From Streptomyces wuyuanensis (GTDB taxonomy: Bacteria > Actinomycetota > Actinomycetes > Streptomycetales > Streptomycetaceae), in assembly GCF_900103455.1 (NCBI RefSeq), contig NZ_FNHI01000018.1:112984-176983 (forward strand): a stretch of DNA of 64,000 nt, given 5' to 3'. The notes beneath the pieces are model-generated. The model saw only the letters and a program-made list of their open reading frames with translations. It ran no database searches and was not told the DNA's origin. Positions 1 through 7,967 of this stretch are shown in pieces (the stretch's first letter is position 1; each line of letters starts with the position of its first letter). Position numbers and translations under genes: made by a program.

Positions 1-975
1 ATCGACTTCACCATCCTCGACACGCAGGCCACGCCGGGCGGCGCGTGGCAGCACGTCTGGGACTCGCTCCGTCTGTTCTCCCCAGCGGCCTTCTCCTCGC
101 TCCCCGGCCGGCTCATGCCACCCCAGCCCGGCGAGCCGTACCCGGACGCCCAGCACGTGGTGGACTACCTCGCCGACTACGAGAAGCGCTACGAACTGCC
201 GGTGCAACACGGGGTCCAGGTCCAGAACGTCCGCCGCGACGGCCATCTCCTGCTCGTCGACACCGACTCCGGCTCCTGGCGGGCCCGTGCCGTGATCAGC
301 GCGACCGGTACCTGGTCGCGGCCTCTTCTGCCGGCGGTACCCGGCCGTGCTTCCTTCCGGGGCGAGCAGGTGCACACGGTGGACTACCGCCGCCCACAGG
401 ATTTCGCCGGGCGGCGCGTCATCGTCGTCGGCGGCGGCAACTCGGGCGCCCAGATCGCGGCCGACCTCGCCGGCCACGCCGACCTCACCTGGGTCACCCT
501 GCGCCCACCGCGTTTCCTTCCCGACGACGTCGACGGCCGTGTCCTGTTCGACGTCGCCACCGCGCGCCGCAAAGCCCTCGACGCGGGCCGCACCGACACC
601 GGCGGCGTCGCGTCACTGGGCGACGTCGTCGCAGTCCCGCCCGTCCGCAGTGCCCGGGACCACGGACTGCTCAAGGCCACACCCATGTTCACCCGTCTGA
701 CGGCGGACGGCGTCCAGTGGGCCGACGGCACCCGGGCCGCGGCGGACACCGTCATCTGGTGCACCGGCTTCAGGCCCGCTCTGTCCCATCTCGCCCCGCT
801 CGGGCTCAGGGGCGCACGCGGCCACATCACCATGTCCGGAACCCGCGCCGCCGACGAGCCGCGTCTCCACCTCCTCGGCTACGGAGACTGGACCGGCCCC
901 GCCTCCGCCACCCTCATCGGGGTCGGCAGGCCCGCACGGGACGCCGCACGCGAGATCGCCGCGCTGGTGACCTGA
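1..975 (+). CDS. arsO: ArsO-like FAD/NADPH flavoprotein monooxygenase, 5' end outside window
   Basis: The reading frame is open from base 1, so the N-terminal FAD-binding glycine loop lies outside the window; 324 residues are visible. The text 'GGAWQHVWDSLRLFSPAAFS' is the signature that follows the FAD fingerprint in ArsO-type flavin monooxygenases. The second dinucleotide motif VIVVGGGNSGAQ binds NADPH, and the C-terminus has the family ending ATLIGVGRPARDAAREI. Enzymes of this family sit in actinobacterial ars operons and are thought to oxidise or reduce arsenicals; the exact substrate is not known from sequence. The neighbouring arsN1, arsR, flavoprotein and arsI genes support an arsenic role. 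Confidence 0.8.
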   Translation: MDFTILDTQATPGGAWQHVWDSLRLFSPAAFSSLPGRLMPPQPGEPYPDAQHVVDYLADYEKRYELPVQHGVQVQNVRRDGHLLLVDTDSGSWRARAVISATGTWSRPLLPAVPGRASFRGEQVHTVDYRRPQDFAGRRVIVVGGGNSGAQIAADLAGHADLTWVTLRPPRFLPDDVDGRVLFDVATARRKALDAGRTDTGGVASLGDVVAVPPVRSARDHGLLKATPMFTRLTADGVQWADGTRAAADTVIWCTGFRPALSHLAPLGLRGARGHITMSGTRAADEPRLHLLGYGDWTGPASATLIGVGRPARDAAREIAALVT

Positions 976-1035
976 AGCGTCGCGACAAGCGGATGTCGGC
1001 TGCGGCCCGGACTGAAGGGCGCACCCGGAGCCGAG

Positions 1036-1230
1036 TCAGGACAGGTTCTGGACGACCTGACGTACTCGCCCCGCCAGGTTCTCGGGCACAGGGGCGTGAG
1101 GGCGGCCGGGGGTCTCAGAATTCGTTGCCCGTGCACGGACCATCTCGTAGGCGACCAGCACGCTCGGGCACGCCCCTTCGGCCCTGGTGGCGTCGTCGAA
1201 CTCCAGGGTCAGGCCCTGCCTTGCCGACGA
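1036..1230 (-). pseudogene. Unrecognised coding remnant between arsO and arsN1
   Basis: On the minus strand the stretch ending at a TGA (1036-1038) reads in one frame with coding-like third-position GC (…LEFDDATRAEGACPSV…PENLAGRVRQVVQNLS). Upstream the coding-like text continues in another frame (GITTADVVGKAG), which suggests a one-base frameshift near 1210. No start codon or ribosome binding site is visible and I do not recognise the family. It is probably the tail of a gene lost from the arsenic island. This fills most of the roughly 305 bases between arsO and arsN1. Confidence 0.35.
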
Positions 1231-1280
1231 CGTCGGCCGTGGTGATGCCGGCTGATGCTGTGGTGCGGGTGGCGTTGCCG

Positions 1281-1766
1281 TCAGATGACGTGCGGGCTGC
1301 GGCGTTCCAGCAGTACGACGTCGCGCCAGACGCCGTGGTGGAGGCCGATGCGTTCACGGAGACCGATGACGCGGAACCCGGCACGTTTGTGCAGGGCGAG
1401 ACTGGCGGTGTTCTCCGGGAAGATCCCGGACTGGATGGTCCAGATGCCTGCGGCTTCCGTCGAATCGACGAGGGCTTTGAGGAGCGAGGCGGCAATGCCC
1501 CGGCCCCGGGCACCGGGGTGGACGTAGACGGAGTGCTCGACGACTCCGGCGTACGCGCACCGGTCGGACACCTGGGTGGCCGCGACCCAGCCGAGTACCG
1601 CACCGTTCGCATCGGCGGCGACGAAGCGGTGACCCGGCAGTTTCGCGGCGTCGAACGCCGGCCAGTCAGGGGCCGTCGTCTCGAACGTGGCATTGCCCTC
1701 GGCGATACCGGCCCGGTAGATCGCCAGGACCTCATCGGCATGATCGGGGGTCAGCGGCACGATCAC
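1281..1766 (-). CDS. arsN1: GNAT N-acetyltransferase, ArsN1/phosphinothricin-acetyltransferase type
   Basis: 161 residues, the full length of the family. It carries the acetyl-CoA pyrophosphate loop HPGARGRGIAASLL and the family blocks FETTAPDW, AGVVEHSVYVHP, AAGIWTIQSGIFPENTASL and HHGVWRDVVLLER. These are typical of ArsN1 enzymes, which acetylate the antibiotic arsinothricin, and of the related phosphinothricin acetyltransferases. I chose the GTG at 1764-1766 because GGAG lies eight bases upstream and the conserved fold starts there; a longer frame reading back into arsR has no ribosome binding site. It is transcribed in the same direction as arsR, 53 bases downstream, so the two probably form an operon. 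Confidence 0.78.
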   Translation of the reverse strand: MIVPLTPDHADEVLAIYRAGIAEGNATFETTAPDWPAFDAAKLPGHRFVAADANGAVLGWVAATQVSDRCAYAGVVEHSVYVHPGARGRGIAASLLKALVDSTEAAGIWTIQSGIFPENTASLALHKRAGFRVIGLRERIGLHHGVWRDVVLLERRSPHVI

Positions 1767-1819
1767 CGGACCGGCTCCGGTGATCGTGCCGGACACGGTC
1801 CGGCCCGTCCTCGACGCGT

Positions 1820-2194
1820 TCACGCTGCTGCGGCGGTGGTGGTGAGGAGCTTGCCCATCGCGGCGAGCACCGACGGCTCGACGCGGTAGTAGACCCAGGT
1901 GCCGCGCCGCTCCGAGCTCAGGAGCCCGGCTTCCTTGAGCTTCTTCAGGTGGTGGGAAACGGTCGGCTGGGAGACGCCGACGTCGGAGATGTCGCACACG
2001 CACGCCTCCCCGCCCTCGTGTGAGGCGACCGAGGAGAACAGCCTCAACCGGACCGGGTCGCCGAGCGCCTTGAACATCCGCGCCGCCGTCTCGGCCTCCT
2101 CGGCCGTCATCGGCCGCTCGGTCAGCGGCGGGCAGCACGGCGCCACGCCCTGGTCGGCGGGCTCGAGCAGCGGCAGCACCTTCGCATTCGACAT
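1820..2194 (-). CDS. arsR: ArsR/SmtB-family arsenite-responsive repressor
   Basis: 124 residues with a winged helix-turn-helix (DVGVSQPTVSHHLKKLKEAG). Candidate As(III) ligands are Cys20-Cys21 near the N-terminus and Cys65/Cys67 in the EACVCDI motif that precedes the recognition helix. This is the metal-site layout of actinobacterial ArsR proteins. The ATG at 2192-2194 lies inside the operator palindrome and no ribosome binding site precedes it, so the transcript may be leaderless. It is expected to repress both its own arsN1-containing unit and, through the second operator at 2621-2656, the flavoprotein-arsI unit. Confidence 0.9.
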   Translation of the reverse strand: MSNAKVLPLLEPADQGVAPCCPPLTERPMTAEEAETAARMFKALGDPVRLRLFSSVASHEGGEACVCDISDVGVSQPTVSHHLKKLKEAGLLSSERRGTWVYYRVEPSVLAAMGKLLTTTAAAA

Positions 2195-2218
2195 ACGTCT
2201 ATGTTGACATACGTCGAA
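2187..2218. promoter_or_regulatory. ArsR-type operator overlapping the arsR start codon
   Basis: A 32-bp imperfect palindrome with ends TTCGAC and GTCGAA and the central core GTCTATGTTGAC (2197-2208). The identical 12-bp core recurs in the second operator. It covers the arsR start codon and the space where its promoter must be. Confidence 0.7.
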
Positions 2219-2244
2219 CTAAACGCCCAGGGGCTGCCGCCGTC

Positions 2245-2611
2245 CTGCCACCGGGAGCGGTGCGTGGCGAAGTGGCGTGCGATCCGACGGGCGTCCCGCC
2301 CCACGCCTCGCAGGGAGGCGGAGGACAGGCTGCGCTGCCGTTCCAGGCCGACGCAGGCGAGGCGGAGGTGGCCGGCCGGCTCGTCCCGGTGCGGGTGACG
2401 CTCGGGATCAGGACCGAAGGGCATTCCAGGCAGAGAGCTGCATCTCGCCGGGGAGAAGAGGGTGAGGCCGTCGTAGTAGTGCGGCCAGGAGCCTGCCGGC
2501 TTCCTCGGACGCTTCCAGCACGACCGGCTTCAGCCCTCTTTCGCACAGGGCGTATGCGGCGGCCAGGCCGGACTGCCCGCCGCCGATCACCGCGACTTCG
2601 ACGTGCTCCAT
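2245..2611 (-). pseudogene. Internally deleted, frameshifted arsO-like flavoprotein gene
   Basis: From the ATG at 2609-2611 the frame starts as a normal FAD protein (MEHVEVAVIGGGQSGLAAAY…VLEASEEAG). A one-base shift then moves the continuation GSWPHYYDGLTLFSPARCSS and LPGMPFGPDP into another frame. Soon after 'HPHRDE' the text jumps to ASLRGVGRDARRIARHF, which is the C-terminal ending of the same family, so most of the middle of the protein is deleted. It is a decayed paralog of the gene at 1-975 and still sits next to an intact operator. Confidence 0.8.
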
Positions 2612-2620
2612 GAAACCCCA

Positions 2621-2656
2621 GATTCGACAAATGTCTATGTTGACGTTCATCGAATC
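2621..2656. promoter_or_regulatory. Second ArsR-type operator
   Basis: A 36-bp element with perfect 7-bp inverted ends (GATTCGA/TCGAATC) around the same GTCTATGTTGAC core found at 2197-2208. It lies between the decayed arsO and the flavoprotein gene starting at 2716, and can serve both directions. Confidence 0.68.
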
Positions 2657-2715
2657 AGATGCCATGCTGACAGGACAAGTCATCGACGGATGTCGAAACA
2701 GAATGGGGAGTCATC

Positions 2716-4077
2716 GTGAACCCACCCACCGCCACCCTGCCCGTCGTGGTGATCGGAGCCGGCCCGATCGGTCTGGCCGCCGCTGCCCACCTCGTCGAAC
2801 GCGGTCTGGAGCCGCTGGTCCTGGAGGCCGGAGTTGGTGCGGGCAGCGCGGTGCGGGAGTGGAGCCACGTACGACTGTTCTCCACCTGGGCCGAGGTCGT
2901 GGACCCTGCTGCCGAGAAGCTCCTGGCCCCCACGGGCTGGGTGAAGCCGGACGGTGCCACCTACCCGACCGGCGGCGACTGGGCTCAGCGCTACCTCCAG
3001 CCCTTGGCCGATGTCCTCGGTGACAAGGTCCGGTTCGGCGCTCGTGTCACCGGTGTCTCCCGGCTCGGGCGTGACCGCGTGGTGGACGCCGACCGCGAAC
3101 GGCAGCCCTTCACCGTCCGCCTCGTCCACGCCGACGGCGCCGAGGAGCGGATCACCGCCCGCGCCGTCATCGACGCCTCCGGCACCTGGGCGAGCCCCGG
3201 CCCCCTCGGCGCAGACGGCCTGCCGGCCCTCGGCGAGCGGGCAGCCGCCGACCGCATCTCCTACCGCGTACCCGACCTGCGCGACGACGCCGTACGCGCC
3301 CGGTACGCGGGCAGGCGCACCGCCGTCATCGGCTCCGGTGCCTCGGCCTTCACCGCCCTCGCCCAACTCGCCGACCTCGCCGCGGACGCACCGGGCACAC
3401 ACGCGGCGTGGATCCTGCGGCGCGGCATCTCCGGCTCCACCTTCGGCGGCGGCGAGGCCGACCAGCTCCCCGCCCGCGGCGCACTGGGCTTGGCGGCGAA
3501 GGCCGCCGTCGACGACGGATACGCCGATGCCGTCACCGGCTTCCGGACCGACGCGATCGAGCGGGACGCCGACGGACGGCTGGTGCTCGTCGCCGAGGAC
3601 GGCCGCCGACTCGACCCGGTCGACGAGGTGATCGCCCTCACCGGCTTCCGCCCCGACCTCACCTTTCTGACCGAGCTGCGTCTCGGGCTCGACGAGCGCC
3701 TCCAGGCGCCGGTCGAACTCGCACCGCTGATCGACCCGAACGTCCACTCCTGCGGAACCGTCTACCCGCACGGAGTGGGAGAGCTGTCGCACCCGGAGAA
3801 GGGCGTCCACCTCGTCGGCATGAAGTCCTACGGCCGCGCCCCGACGTTCCTCGCCATGACCGGCTACGAACAGGTCCGCTCCATCGCCGCCGCCCTCGCA
3901 GGCGACCACGCGGCCGCCACCCGCGTCGAGCTCACCCTCCCCGAGACCGGAGTCTGCGGCGGAGCCGGCCTGTTCGACGAGCCCGAAGCCGCCCAGGCCG
4001 ACGGCGGAGGCTGCTGCGCCACGCCCGGCACACTCCAGATCGGTGTGGGCGCCCCTGCGGCGTCGGGCGGCTGCTGA
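2716..4077 (+). CDS. FAD/NAD(P)-dependent flavoprotein of the arsenic operon
   Basis: 453 residues. The N-terminal FAD loop is VVVIGAGPIGLAAAAHLVER, and a second nucleotide loop (TAVIGSGASAFTALAQL) lies near residue 200. The 'ALTGFRPDLTFL' block closes the FAD domain. The tail is cysteine-rich (VCGGAG, GGCCATPG, SGGC), which could bind trivalent arsenicals. The GTG start is preceded by GGGGAG at the right distance. It lies 59 bases downstream of the second ArsR operator and 31 bases before arsI, so it should be arsenite-inducible and co-transcribed with arsI. Streptomyces ars clusters often carry a thioredoxin-reductase-like or monooxygenase-like flavoprotein in this position; its exact reaction is unknown. 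Confidence 0.78.
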   Translation: MNPPTATLPVVVIGAGPIGLAAAAHLVERGLEPLVLEAGVGAGSAVREWSHVRLFSTWAEVVDPAAEKLLAPTGWVKPDGATYPTGGDWAQRYLQPLADVLGDKVRFGARVTGVSRLGRDRVVDADRERQPFTVRLVHADGAEERITARAVIDASGTWASPGPLGADGLPALGERAAADRISYRVPDLRDDAVRARYAGRRTAVIGSGASAFTALAQLADLAADAPGTHAAWILRRGISGSTFGGGEADQLPARGALGLAAKAAVDDGYADAVTGFRTDAIERDADGRLVLVAEDGRRLDPVDEVIALTGFRPDLTFLTELRLGLDERLQAPVELAPLIDPNVHSCGTVYPHGVGELSHPEKGVHLVGMKSYGRAPTFLAMTGYEQVRSIAAALAGDHAAATRVELTLPETGVCGGAGLFDEPEAAQADGGGCCATPGTLQIGVGAPAASGGC

Positions 4078-4108
4078 CCACCCACCAACTCAAGCAGGAG
4101 GCCCCGTC

Positions 4109-4576
4109 ATGTCCCGTCTACAGCTTGCCCTCCGCGTCCCCGACCTTGCCGCGTCGGTCGCCTTCTACACCAAGCTCTTCGCCACCGAGCCCGCCAAACT
4201 CCGCGACGGCTACGCCAACTTCGCCATCGCCGAGCCCCCGCTGAAACTCGTCCTCATCGAGGGAACGCCGCAGGAGGCGACCCGCATGGACCACCTCGGC
4301 GTCGAGGTCGACAGCACCGAGGCCGTTCACGCCGCCGCCACCCGGCTCGGCGAAGCGGGTCTGGCCACCGAGGAGGAGAACGACACCACCTGTTGCTACG
4401 CCCTGCAGGACAAGGTCTGGGTCCGCGGGCCCGGCGGGGAGCCGTGGGAGGTCTACGTCGTCAAGGCCGACGCCGGCACCCTGACCAAGCAGCAGGGCAG
4501 CACCTGCTGCTCCCCGCCCGCGGCTGCGCAGGACGGCGCGGCCGAACCGGTCGGCACCGCCGGCGGCTGCTGCTGA
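4109..4576 (+). CDS. arsI: ArsI/CadI-type vicinal-oxygen-chelate dioxygenase
   Basis: 155 residues of the ArsI/CadI family, non-heme Fe(II) enzymes that cleave the carbon-arsenic bond of trivalent organoarsenicals. Candidate metal ligands are Gln5, His62 and Glu114 (motifs LQLALRV, MDHLGVEV and PWEVYVV), and the arsenic-binding pair is Cys95-Cys96 in NDTTCCYAL. A further CC pair lies near the tail (STCCSPP) and the last two residues are CC. The start at 4109 has GCAGGAGG eight bases upstream. Co-transcription with the preceding flavoprotein is likely. A pure cadmium-induced (CadI) role cannot be excluded. Confidence 0.85.
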   Translation: MSRLQLALRVPDLAASVAFYTKLFATEPAKLRDGYANFAIAEPPLKLVLIEGTPQEATRMDHLGVEVDSTEAVHAAATRLGEAGLATEEENDTTCCYALQDKVWVRGPGGEPWEVYVVKADAGTLTKQQGSTCCSPPAAAQDGAAEPVGTAGGCC

Positions 4577-4601
4577 CCCGGCGATGACGACCTCTCCGTC
4601 G

Positions 4602-4642
4602 GCGAGGCCGCGACCGGATCGGGGGACCGGTCGCGGCCTCGC
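4602..4642 (+). terminator. Strong hairpin after arsI
   Basis: A perfect 16-bp inverted repeat (GCGAGGCCGCGACCGG and its complement) with a 9-base loop, 26 bases after the arsI stop. It has no U-tract, as is usual for streptomycete terminators. The rest of the 360-base gap to the next gene shows only a weak regulatory-box look-alike at 4772-4785. Confidence 0.8.
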
Positions 4643-4771
4643 TCCGCCCTGCCGGCTCTCTGCGCCACACTCTCCGTCGCCTCCGTACCGGCGGCCCGGC
4701 CTCCAGGCCGTCGCGCAGTCCGTACAGCAGGGGCGGACTGCCGCGTACGTGCCGACCGCGCAGTGATACGA

Positions 4772-4785
4772 GCTCCGATCGGCCC
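4772..4785. promoter_or_regulatory. Weak DosR-like half-palindrome upstream of first USP gene
   Basis: GCTCCGATCGGCCC: the right half fits the GGGNC-N4-GNCCC pattern but the left half has two mismatches, and there is no good partner 20 bp away. It lies 152 bases before the stress-protein gene. Confidence 0.25.
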
Positions 4786-4936
4786 TGCCGCACGCCCGTC
4801 CGGCGGCACGGTGCCGCGCACCGGTTGCCGGTGCATGACCGTTCTCGTGTGATGGAGGCACAGCCTTTCTCCCTGTTCGTCAAGACCTGGGCGGCAGGGC
4901 ACTCACGTCTGCCGAGTGGCCGGAAGAGGAGGCGAC

Positions 4937-5824
4937 GTGCATGATCAGCACGCGACCCGATCGGTGGTAGTCGGTGTGGTCGAGGCCGAGGGTCAGGAAC
5001 AGGTGGCTCTTCGCGCGGCACACGAGGCCACCCGAGCCGGTACGGGGCTGCGCATCATGCACGCAGTCGAGTGGCCGTCACCGCCGGACGCGGCCGAAGC
5101 ACATACAGCAGGCGGGACGGAGCGGGCGGAGCGGACGATCACCCACTTGTCCGAAGCGGTCCACCGGCAGTTCCCAGACCTGGCAGTCGAGCAGGAACTC
5201 GTCTCCGGTTCACCGGCGTCGGCGCTCATCCATCAGTCGGCCGAAGCAGCTCTGATCGTGGTCGGTCATCGAGGAACGGGTGGCTTCGCCCGGCTGCCAC
5301 TCGGCTCCGTGAGTCTGCAGGTTGCCACTCATTCCCGCTGCCCGGTCCTCGTCCTCCGACCCACGCGCGGCACCGAGCCGAGCGACAACCGGGTGGTGGT
5401 CGGCGTCGACGTCGACGACATCCAGCCGCACGTGATGGAGTTCGCCCTGCGTGCTGCCGACTCCCCCGGTGCCTGGCTCGAAGTCGTCCACGCCTCCACA
5501 CGGCCCGAACTCCTCAGCACCGGCCCCACCGGCCCCCTCCTCGTCGGCCATGAAACACGACCGATCGCCGCGAAGGAGCTGCTCGAGGAGAGGCTCGGCC
5601 CGTACCGGTCCCGCCATCCCGACGTGGACATCCGTACGCGTGTCGAGCGGGGTCGGCCCACGAACCTGCTGGTGGAGTCCTCACGCCACGCGAAGGTTCT
5701 GGTGGTGGGCACGCATGGTCGCACCGGCCTCCGGAGACTGATGCTCGGCTCGGTGAGCGGTGAGGTGCTGCACACCGCGGAGTGCCCAGTCGTCGTGGTG
5801 CCCCCTCCGGTCGGGGAGAAGTGA
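4937..5824 (+). CDS. Universal stress protein, two tandem USP domains
   Basis: 295 residues forming two Usp folds of about 140 residues. Both keep the ATP-binding signature G-2x-G-9x-G-S/T (GHRGTGGFARLPLGSVS in domain 1; GTHGRTGLRRLMLGSVSG in domain 2). Two-domain USPs of this type are ATP-binding regulators of dormancy, such as Rv2623 in M. tuberculosis. I chose the GTG at 4937 because AGAGGAGG precedes it; an in-frame GTG at 4916 lies upstream of that site and the nearby ATG at 4941 is out of frame. It is the first gene of the stress region, separated from the arsenic island by the strong hairpin at 4602-4642. Confidence 0.88.
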   Translation: MHDQHATRSVVVGVVEAEGQEQVALRAAHEATRAGTGLRIMHAVEWPSPPDAAEAHTAGGTERAERTITHLSEAVHRQFPDLAVEQELVSGSPASALIHQSAEAALIVVGHRGTGGFARLPLGSVSLQVATHSRCPVLVLRPTRGTEPSDNRVVVGVDVDDIQPHVMEFALRAADSPGAWLEVVHASTRPELLSTGPTGPLLVGHETRPIAAKELLEERLGPYRSRHPDVDIRTRVERGRPTNLLVESSRHAKVLVVGTHGRTGLRRLMLGSVSGEVLHTAECPVVVVPPPVGEK

Positions 5825-5836
5825 CGCCCCCGGGTG

Positions 5837-6045
5837 TCAGTGGACGTCGATCACGATCTTGCCTTGCGCGGTGCCGCTCTCCACGGCCGCGTGGGCACCC
5901 GCGACATCGGCGAGCGCGAAGCGCCTGGGCCGAGCGGCGGTGTGAGTTCCCCGGCGTCGGCGAGTGCCGCCGACTCACGCATGATTCCTCCGTGGTGCTC
6001 CCGCCCGCGCCCGGTCAGCAGGGGCAGGAGGGTGAACACGCCGGA
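5837..6045 (-). pseudogene. C-terminal remnant of a zinc-type/quinone oxidoreductase (MDR family)
   Basis: The minus strand ends with RRFALADVAGAHAAVESGTA and GKIVIDVH, then TGA, the usual C-terminus of NADP-dependent quinone oxidoreductases. The preceding GVFTLLPLLTGRGREHHGG and ADAGELTPPLG are in a different frame, so one base is missing near 5925. No N-terminal half is recognisable further upstream. It fills most of the 363-base gap to the next gene. Confidence 0.7.
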
Positions 6046-6187
6046 GCGGCGGACGGCTCGAGCACTCGCGCACCCCTGACCCACGCTGCCACGCGTCGCA
6101 GTCCGGCTACGACGTGCCCGGGCGTCGCGGAGCCGCAGGCCGCCCGGCACCGGTGGTGCGGTGCGGCATCCGCTCCGCGCCCTTCGT

Positions 6188-6820
6188 TCACTCTCCCGGG
6201 CGGCCGGACCAGCGTGGTTCGACGGCCGCCCACTCGGCCTCCCACGCCTCCAGAGTCCTGCCCTCGAGCCGACGGTCCCGGAAGCCGGTCACGGCCGCGG
6301 CGGCACCGGCGAGCACGGTGAACACCGACACGCCAGCGAGTGCGGAGGCCATGGCCATGTCGGCGTCGGTAGAGGGCTTCGGGACAAGACGCCCGTGCTC
6401 GTCGACCCAGATCCGGACCACGCTTCCGGCCGCGGTGCCCAGCGGCACCTCGACGACGCCTCTGTGCGCGCCGCTCCCCGGTCGGCTCCAGGTCGCCTCG
6501 GCCAGTGCCGCATCCGGCACTCCGGAGCGGGTGTCACTCGCGCTCGCCACCGCCTCGGTCACCGTGGTCGCCCTGACCTGTTGCCGCTCTTCATCGAGCA
6601 CGCGGCGGTGCTCGCTGGTCCACGTGGCCCAGGTGGCCGCCACCGCCAGCATCAGCGCCATGAGAACGGCGAGGGCCCCTTCCACCATCAGGCGGCTGTG
6701 CGCCCGGTCCGCAGGGCGGACCAACGGCCTCGCGTCCCTGCCTGCCGCGCGGACCAGGTGCCTCCACAGACTGTGCCCAGCCACGCCGTGCGGCCTGGGC
6801 GCGGAGAGTTCGTTCGTCAT
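6188..6820 (-). CDS. Rv1733c-like membrane protein
   Basis: 210 residues. A cytoplasmic N-terminus is followed by one transmembrane helix (LMVEGALAVLMALMLAVAAT), an extracytoplasmic domain of about 100 residues (EHRRVLDEERQQVRATTV… and VRIWVDEHGRLVP), a second helix (ALAGVSVFTVLAGAAAAVTG) and a short basic tail. This is the layout of the Rv1733c family, whose M. tuberculosis member is a DosR-regulated antigen. The start at 6820 has GGGAGG six bases upstream. A DosR-like box lies 126 bases upstream, and the gene is divergent from a CBS-BON gene that has its own boxes. Confidence 0.78.
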   Translation of the reverse strand: MTNELSAPRPHGVAGHSLWRHLVRAAGRDARPLVRPADRAHSRLMVEGALAVLMALMLAVAATWATWTSEHRRVLDEERQQVRATTVTEAVASASDTRSGVPDAALAEATWSRPGSGAHRGVVEVPLGTAAGSVVRIWVDEHGRLVPKPSTDADMAMASALAGVSVFTVLAGAAAAVTGFRDRRLEGRTLEAWEAEWAAVEPRWSGRPGE

Positions 6821-6945
6821 GACGGGCCTCCCGTCGTGGACCGCCCGGTGCACCAGCAGGCGATGCCCTCCGGCACCATGTCGCTCTCCCTCCACCCTCG
6901 GTGTTGTGCTCCCGTGCTCGTAGGGGGCGACCTTCCCTCCGCAGT

Positions 6946-6959
6946 GGGCCGGTCGGCCC
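6946..6959. promoter_or_regulatory. DosR/OsdR-like box upstream of the Rv1733c-like gene
   Basis: GGGCCGGTCGGCCC fits GGGNC-N4-GNCCC perfectly on both arms. It lies in the 304-base divergent region between the membrane protein (start 6820) and the CBS-BON gene (start 7125). Confidence 0.68.
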
Positions 6960-7009
6960 AGGGTGAAAGGGCCTCGGCAGGCAGCACGCCCGTCTCCCGC
7001 CCCCGCGGC

Positions 7010-7045
7010 GGGCCTCTCGGCCCTTGGCACGGCCCCATCAGCCCT
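7010..7045. promoter_or_regulatory. DosR/OsdR-like boxes upstream of CBS-BON gene 1
   Basis: GGGCCTCTCGGCCC (7010-7023) is a perfect match to GGGNC-N4-GNCCC. A degenerate partner, GCCCCATCAGCCCT (7032-7045), lies 22 bp further on. The pair is 80-115 bases before the CBS-BON start. Confidence 0.62.
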
Positions 7046-7124
7046 ATCCGATATGGGGGTCGTCGGCTGACGCTGGGGGTGCCGGGGCACGGGGCGCTCC
7101 GGACGACACCGAAGGGAGCCCGTG

Positions 7125-7856
7125 ATGAGGCACAGCAAGATCGCCGGTCTCATGGTGCGGAACGTGGTCGCGGTGCCGCCCGAGTCGTCCTTCAAGCAGA
7201 TCGCCGGACTGCTCGATGAGCACCGGATCAGCGGCGTTCCGGTCGTGGATCCCGAGCGCCGGGTGATCGGGGTGGTCTCCGAGACCGACCTGGTCCTGCG
7301 ACGGCCGGTTCCCGCACCGGAGTGGGAGGCCGCCGCGGGTGCGAAGACGGAACTCGTCGCGGGCTCCCCGGACCGCGACGGCCCCGCGCCGACCGCGGCG
7401 GACCTGATGTCCTCGCCCGCCGTGACCGTCGACGTCGAGGAAACCGTGGCGGGGGCGGCACGCACCATGGCCGGCCATCGCGTGGAACGCCTGCCCGTGG
7501 TCGACCGGGAGCGACGTCTGGTCGGCATGGTGACCCGGCGCGACCTCCTGCAGGTTTTCCTCCGACCCGACGCGGAGATCCGGAAGGAGATCGTCGAGGA
7601 GCTCTTCGAGAACACGTTGTGGCTGCCGCCGGGAAAACTGGCGGTCCATGTGGTGGAGGGAGTGGTGACCCTCGAGGGCGAGCTGGAGCGGCTCGGCGAC
7701 GTTCTGGTCGCCGTCCAGCTGGTCCGACAGACGGACGGAGTGATTGCCGTCGTCGACCGGTTGCGTTACGTCTTCGACGACACGCCTGTGGGCCGCGCGA
7801 CCGGGCCGGCAGGAGAAGCCCGGCGCAGGAAGGCGGTCGGGGAGCGCTCCCCGTAG
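7125..7856 (+). CDS. CBS-BON domain protein 1
   Basis: 243 residues: CBS motif 1 (about 5-60, VPVVDPERRVIGVVSETDLV), CBS motif 2 (about 85-145, RLPVVDRERRLVGMVTRRDL) and a C-terminal BON domain (about 155-215, VHVVEGVVTLEGELERLGD). Paired CBS domains bind adenosyl nucleotides and BON domains bind lipid or membrane; the combination suggests an energy-sensing protein, but no enzymatic part is present. The ATG at 7125 follows GAAGGGAG by six bases; a GTG one codon earlier is possible. It is one of eight such paralogs in the window and resembles the copy at 36837 most closely (both start with RHSK/KHSK and share the RHDLLRVFLRPDPEI-like block). Confidence 0.88.
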   Translation: MRHSKIAGLMVRNVVAVPPESSFKQIAGLLDEHRISGVPVVDPERRVIGVVSETDLVLRRPVPAPEWEAAAGAKTELVAGSPDRDGPAPTAADLMSSPAVTVDVEETVAGAARTMAGHRVERLPVVDRERRLVGMVTRRDLLQVFLRPDAEIRKEIVEELFENTLWLPPGKLAVHVVEGVVTLEGELERLGDVLVAVQLVRQTDGVIAVVDRLRYVFDDTPVGRATGPAGEARRRKAVGERSP

Positions 7857-7967
7857 GGGCGCCTGAGGTACCCGGCGGCGTCGGTCGTCGGGACTGGGGT
7901 TGCTCGCCTTCGCGGGACTGCGGTTGCGCGACGGGCGTCGGGGCGCGGCCGAGGTGCAAAGGCGTCC

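Noticed and set aside
2680..3909. 409-codon open frame antisense to the flavoprotein gene
   Set aside because: Shadow frame of very GC-rich coding DNA; no family signature, while the plus strand has clear FAD and NAD motifs.
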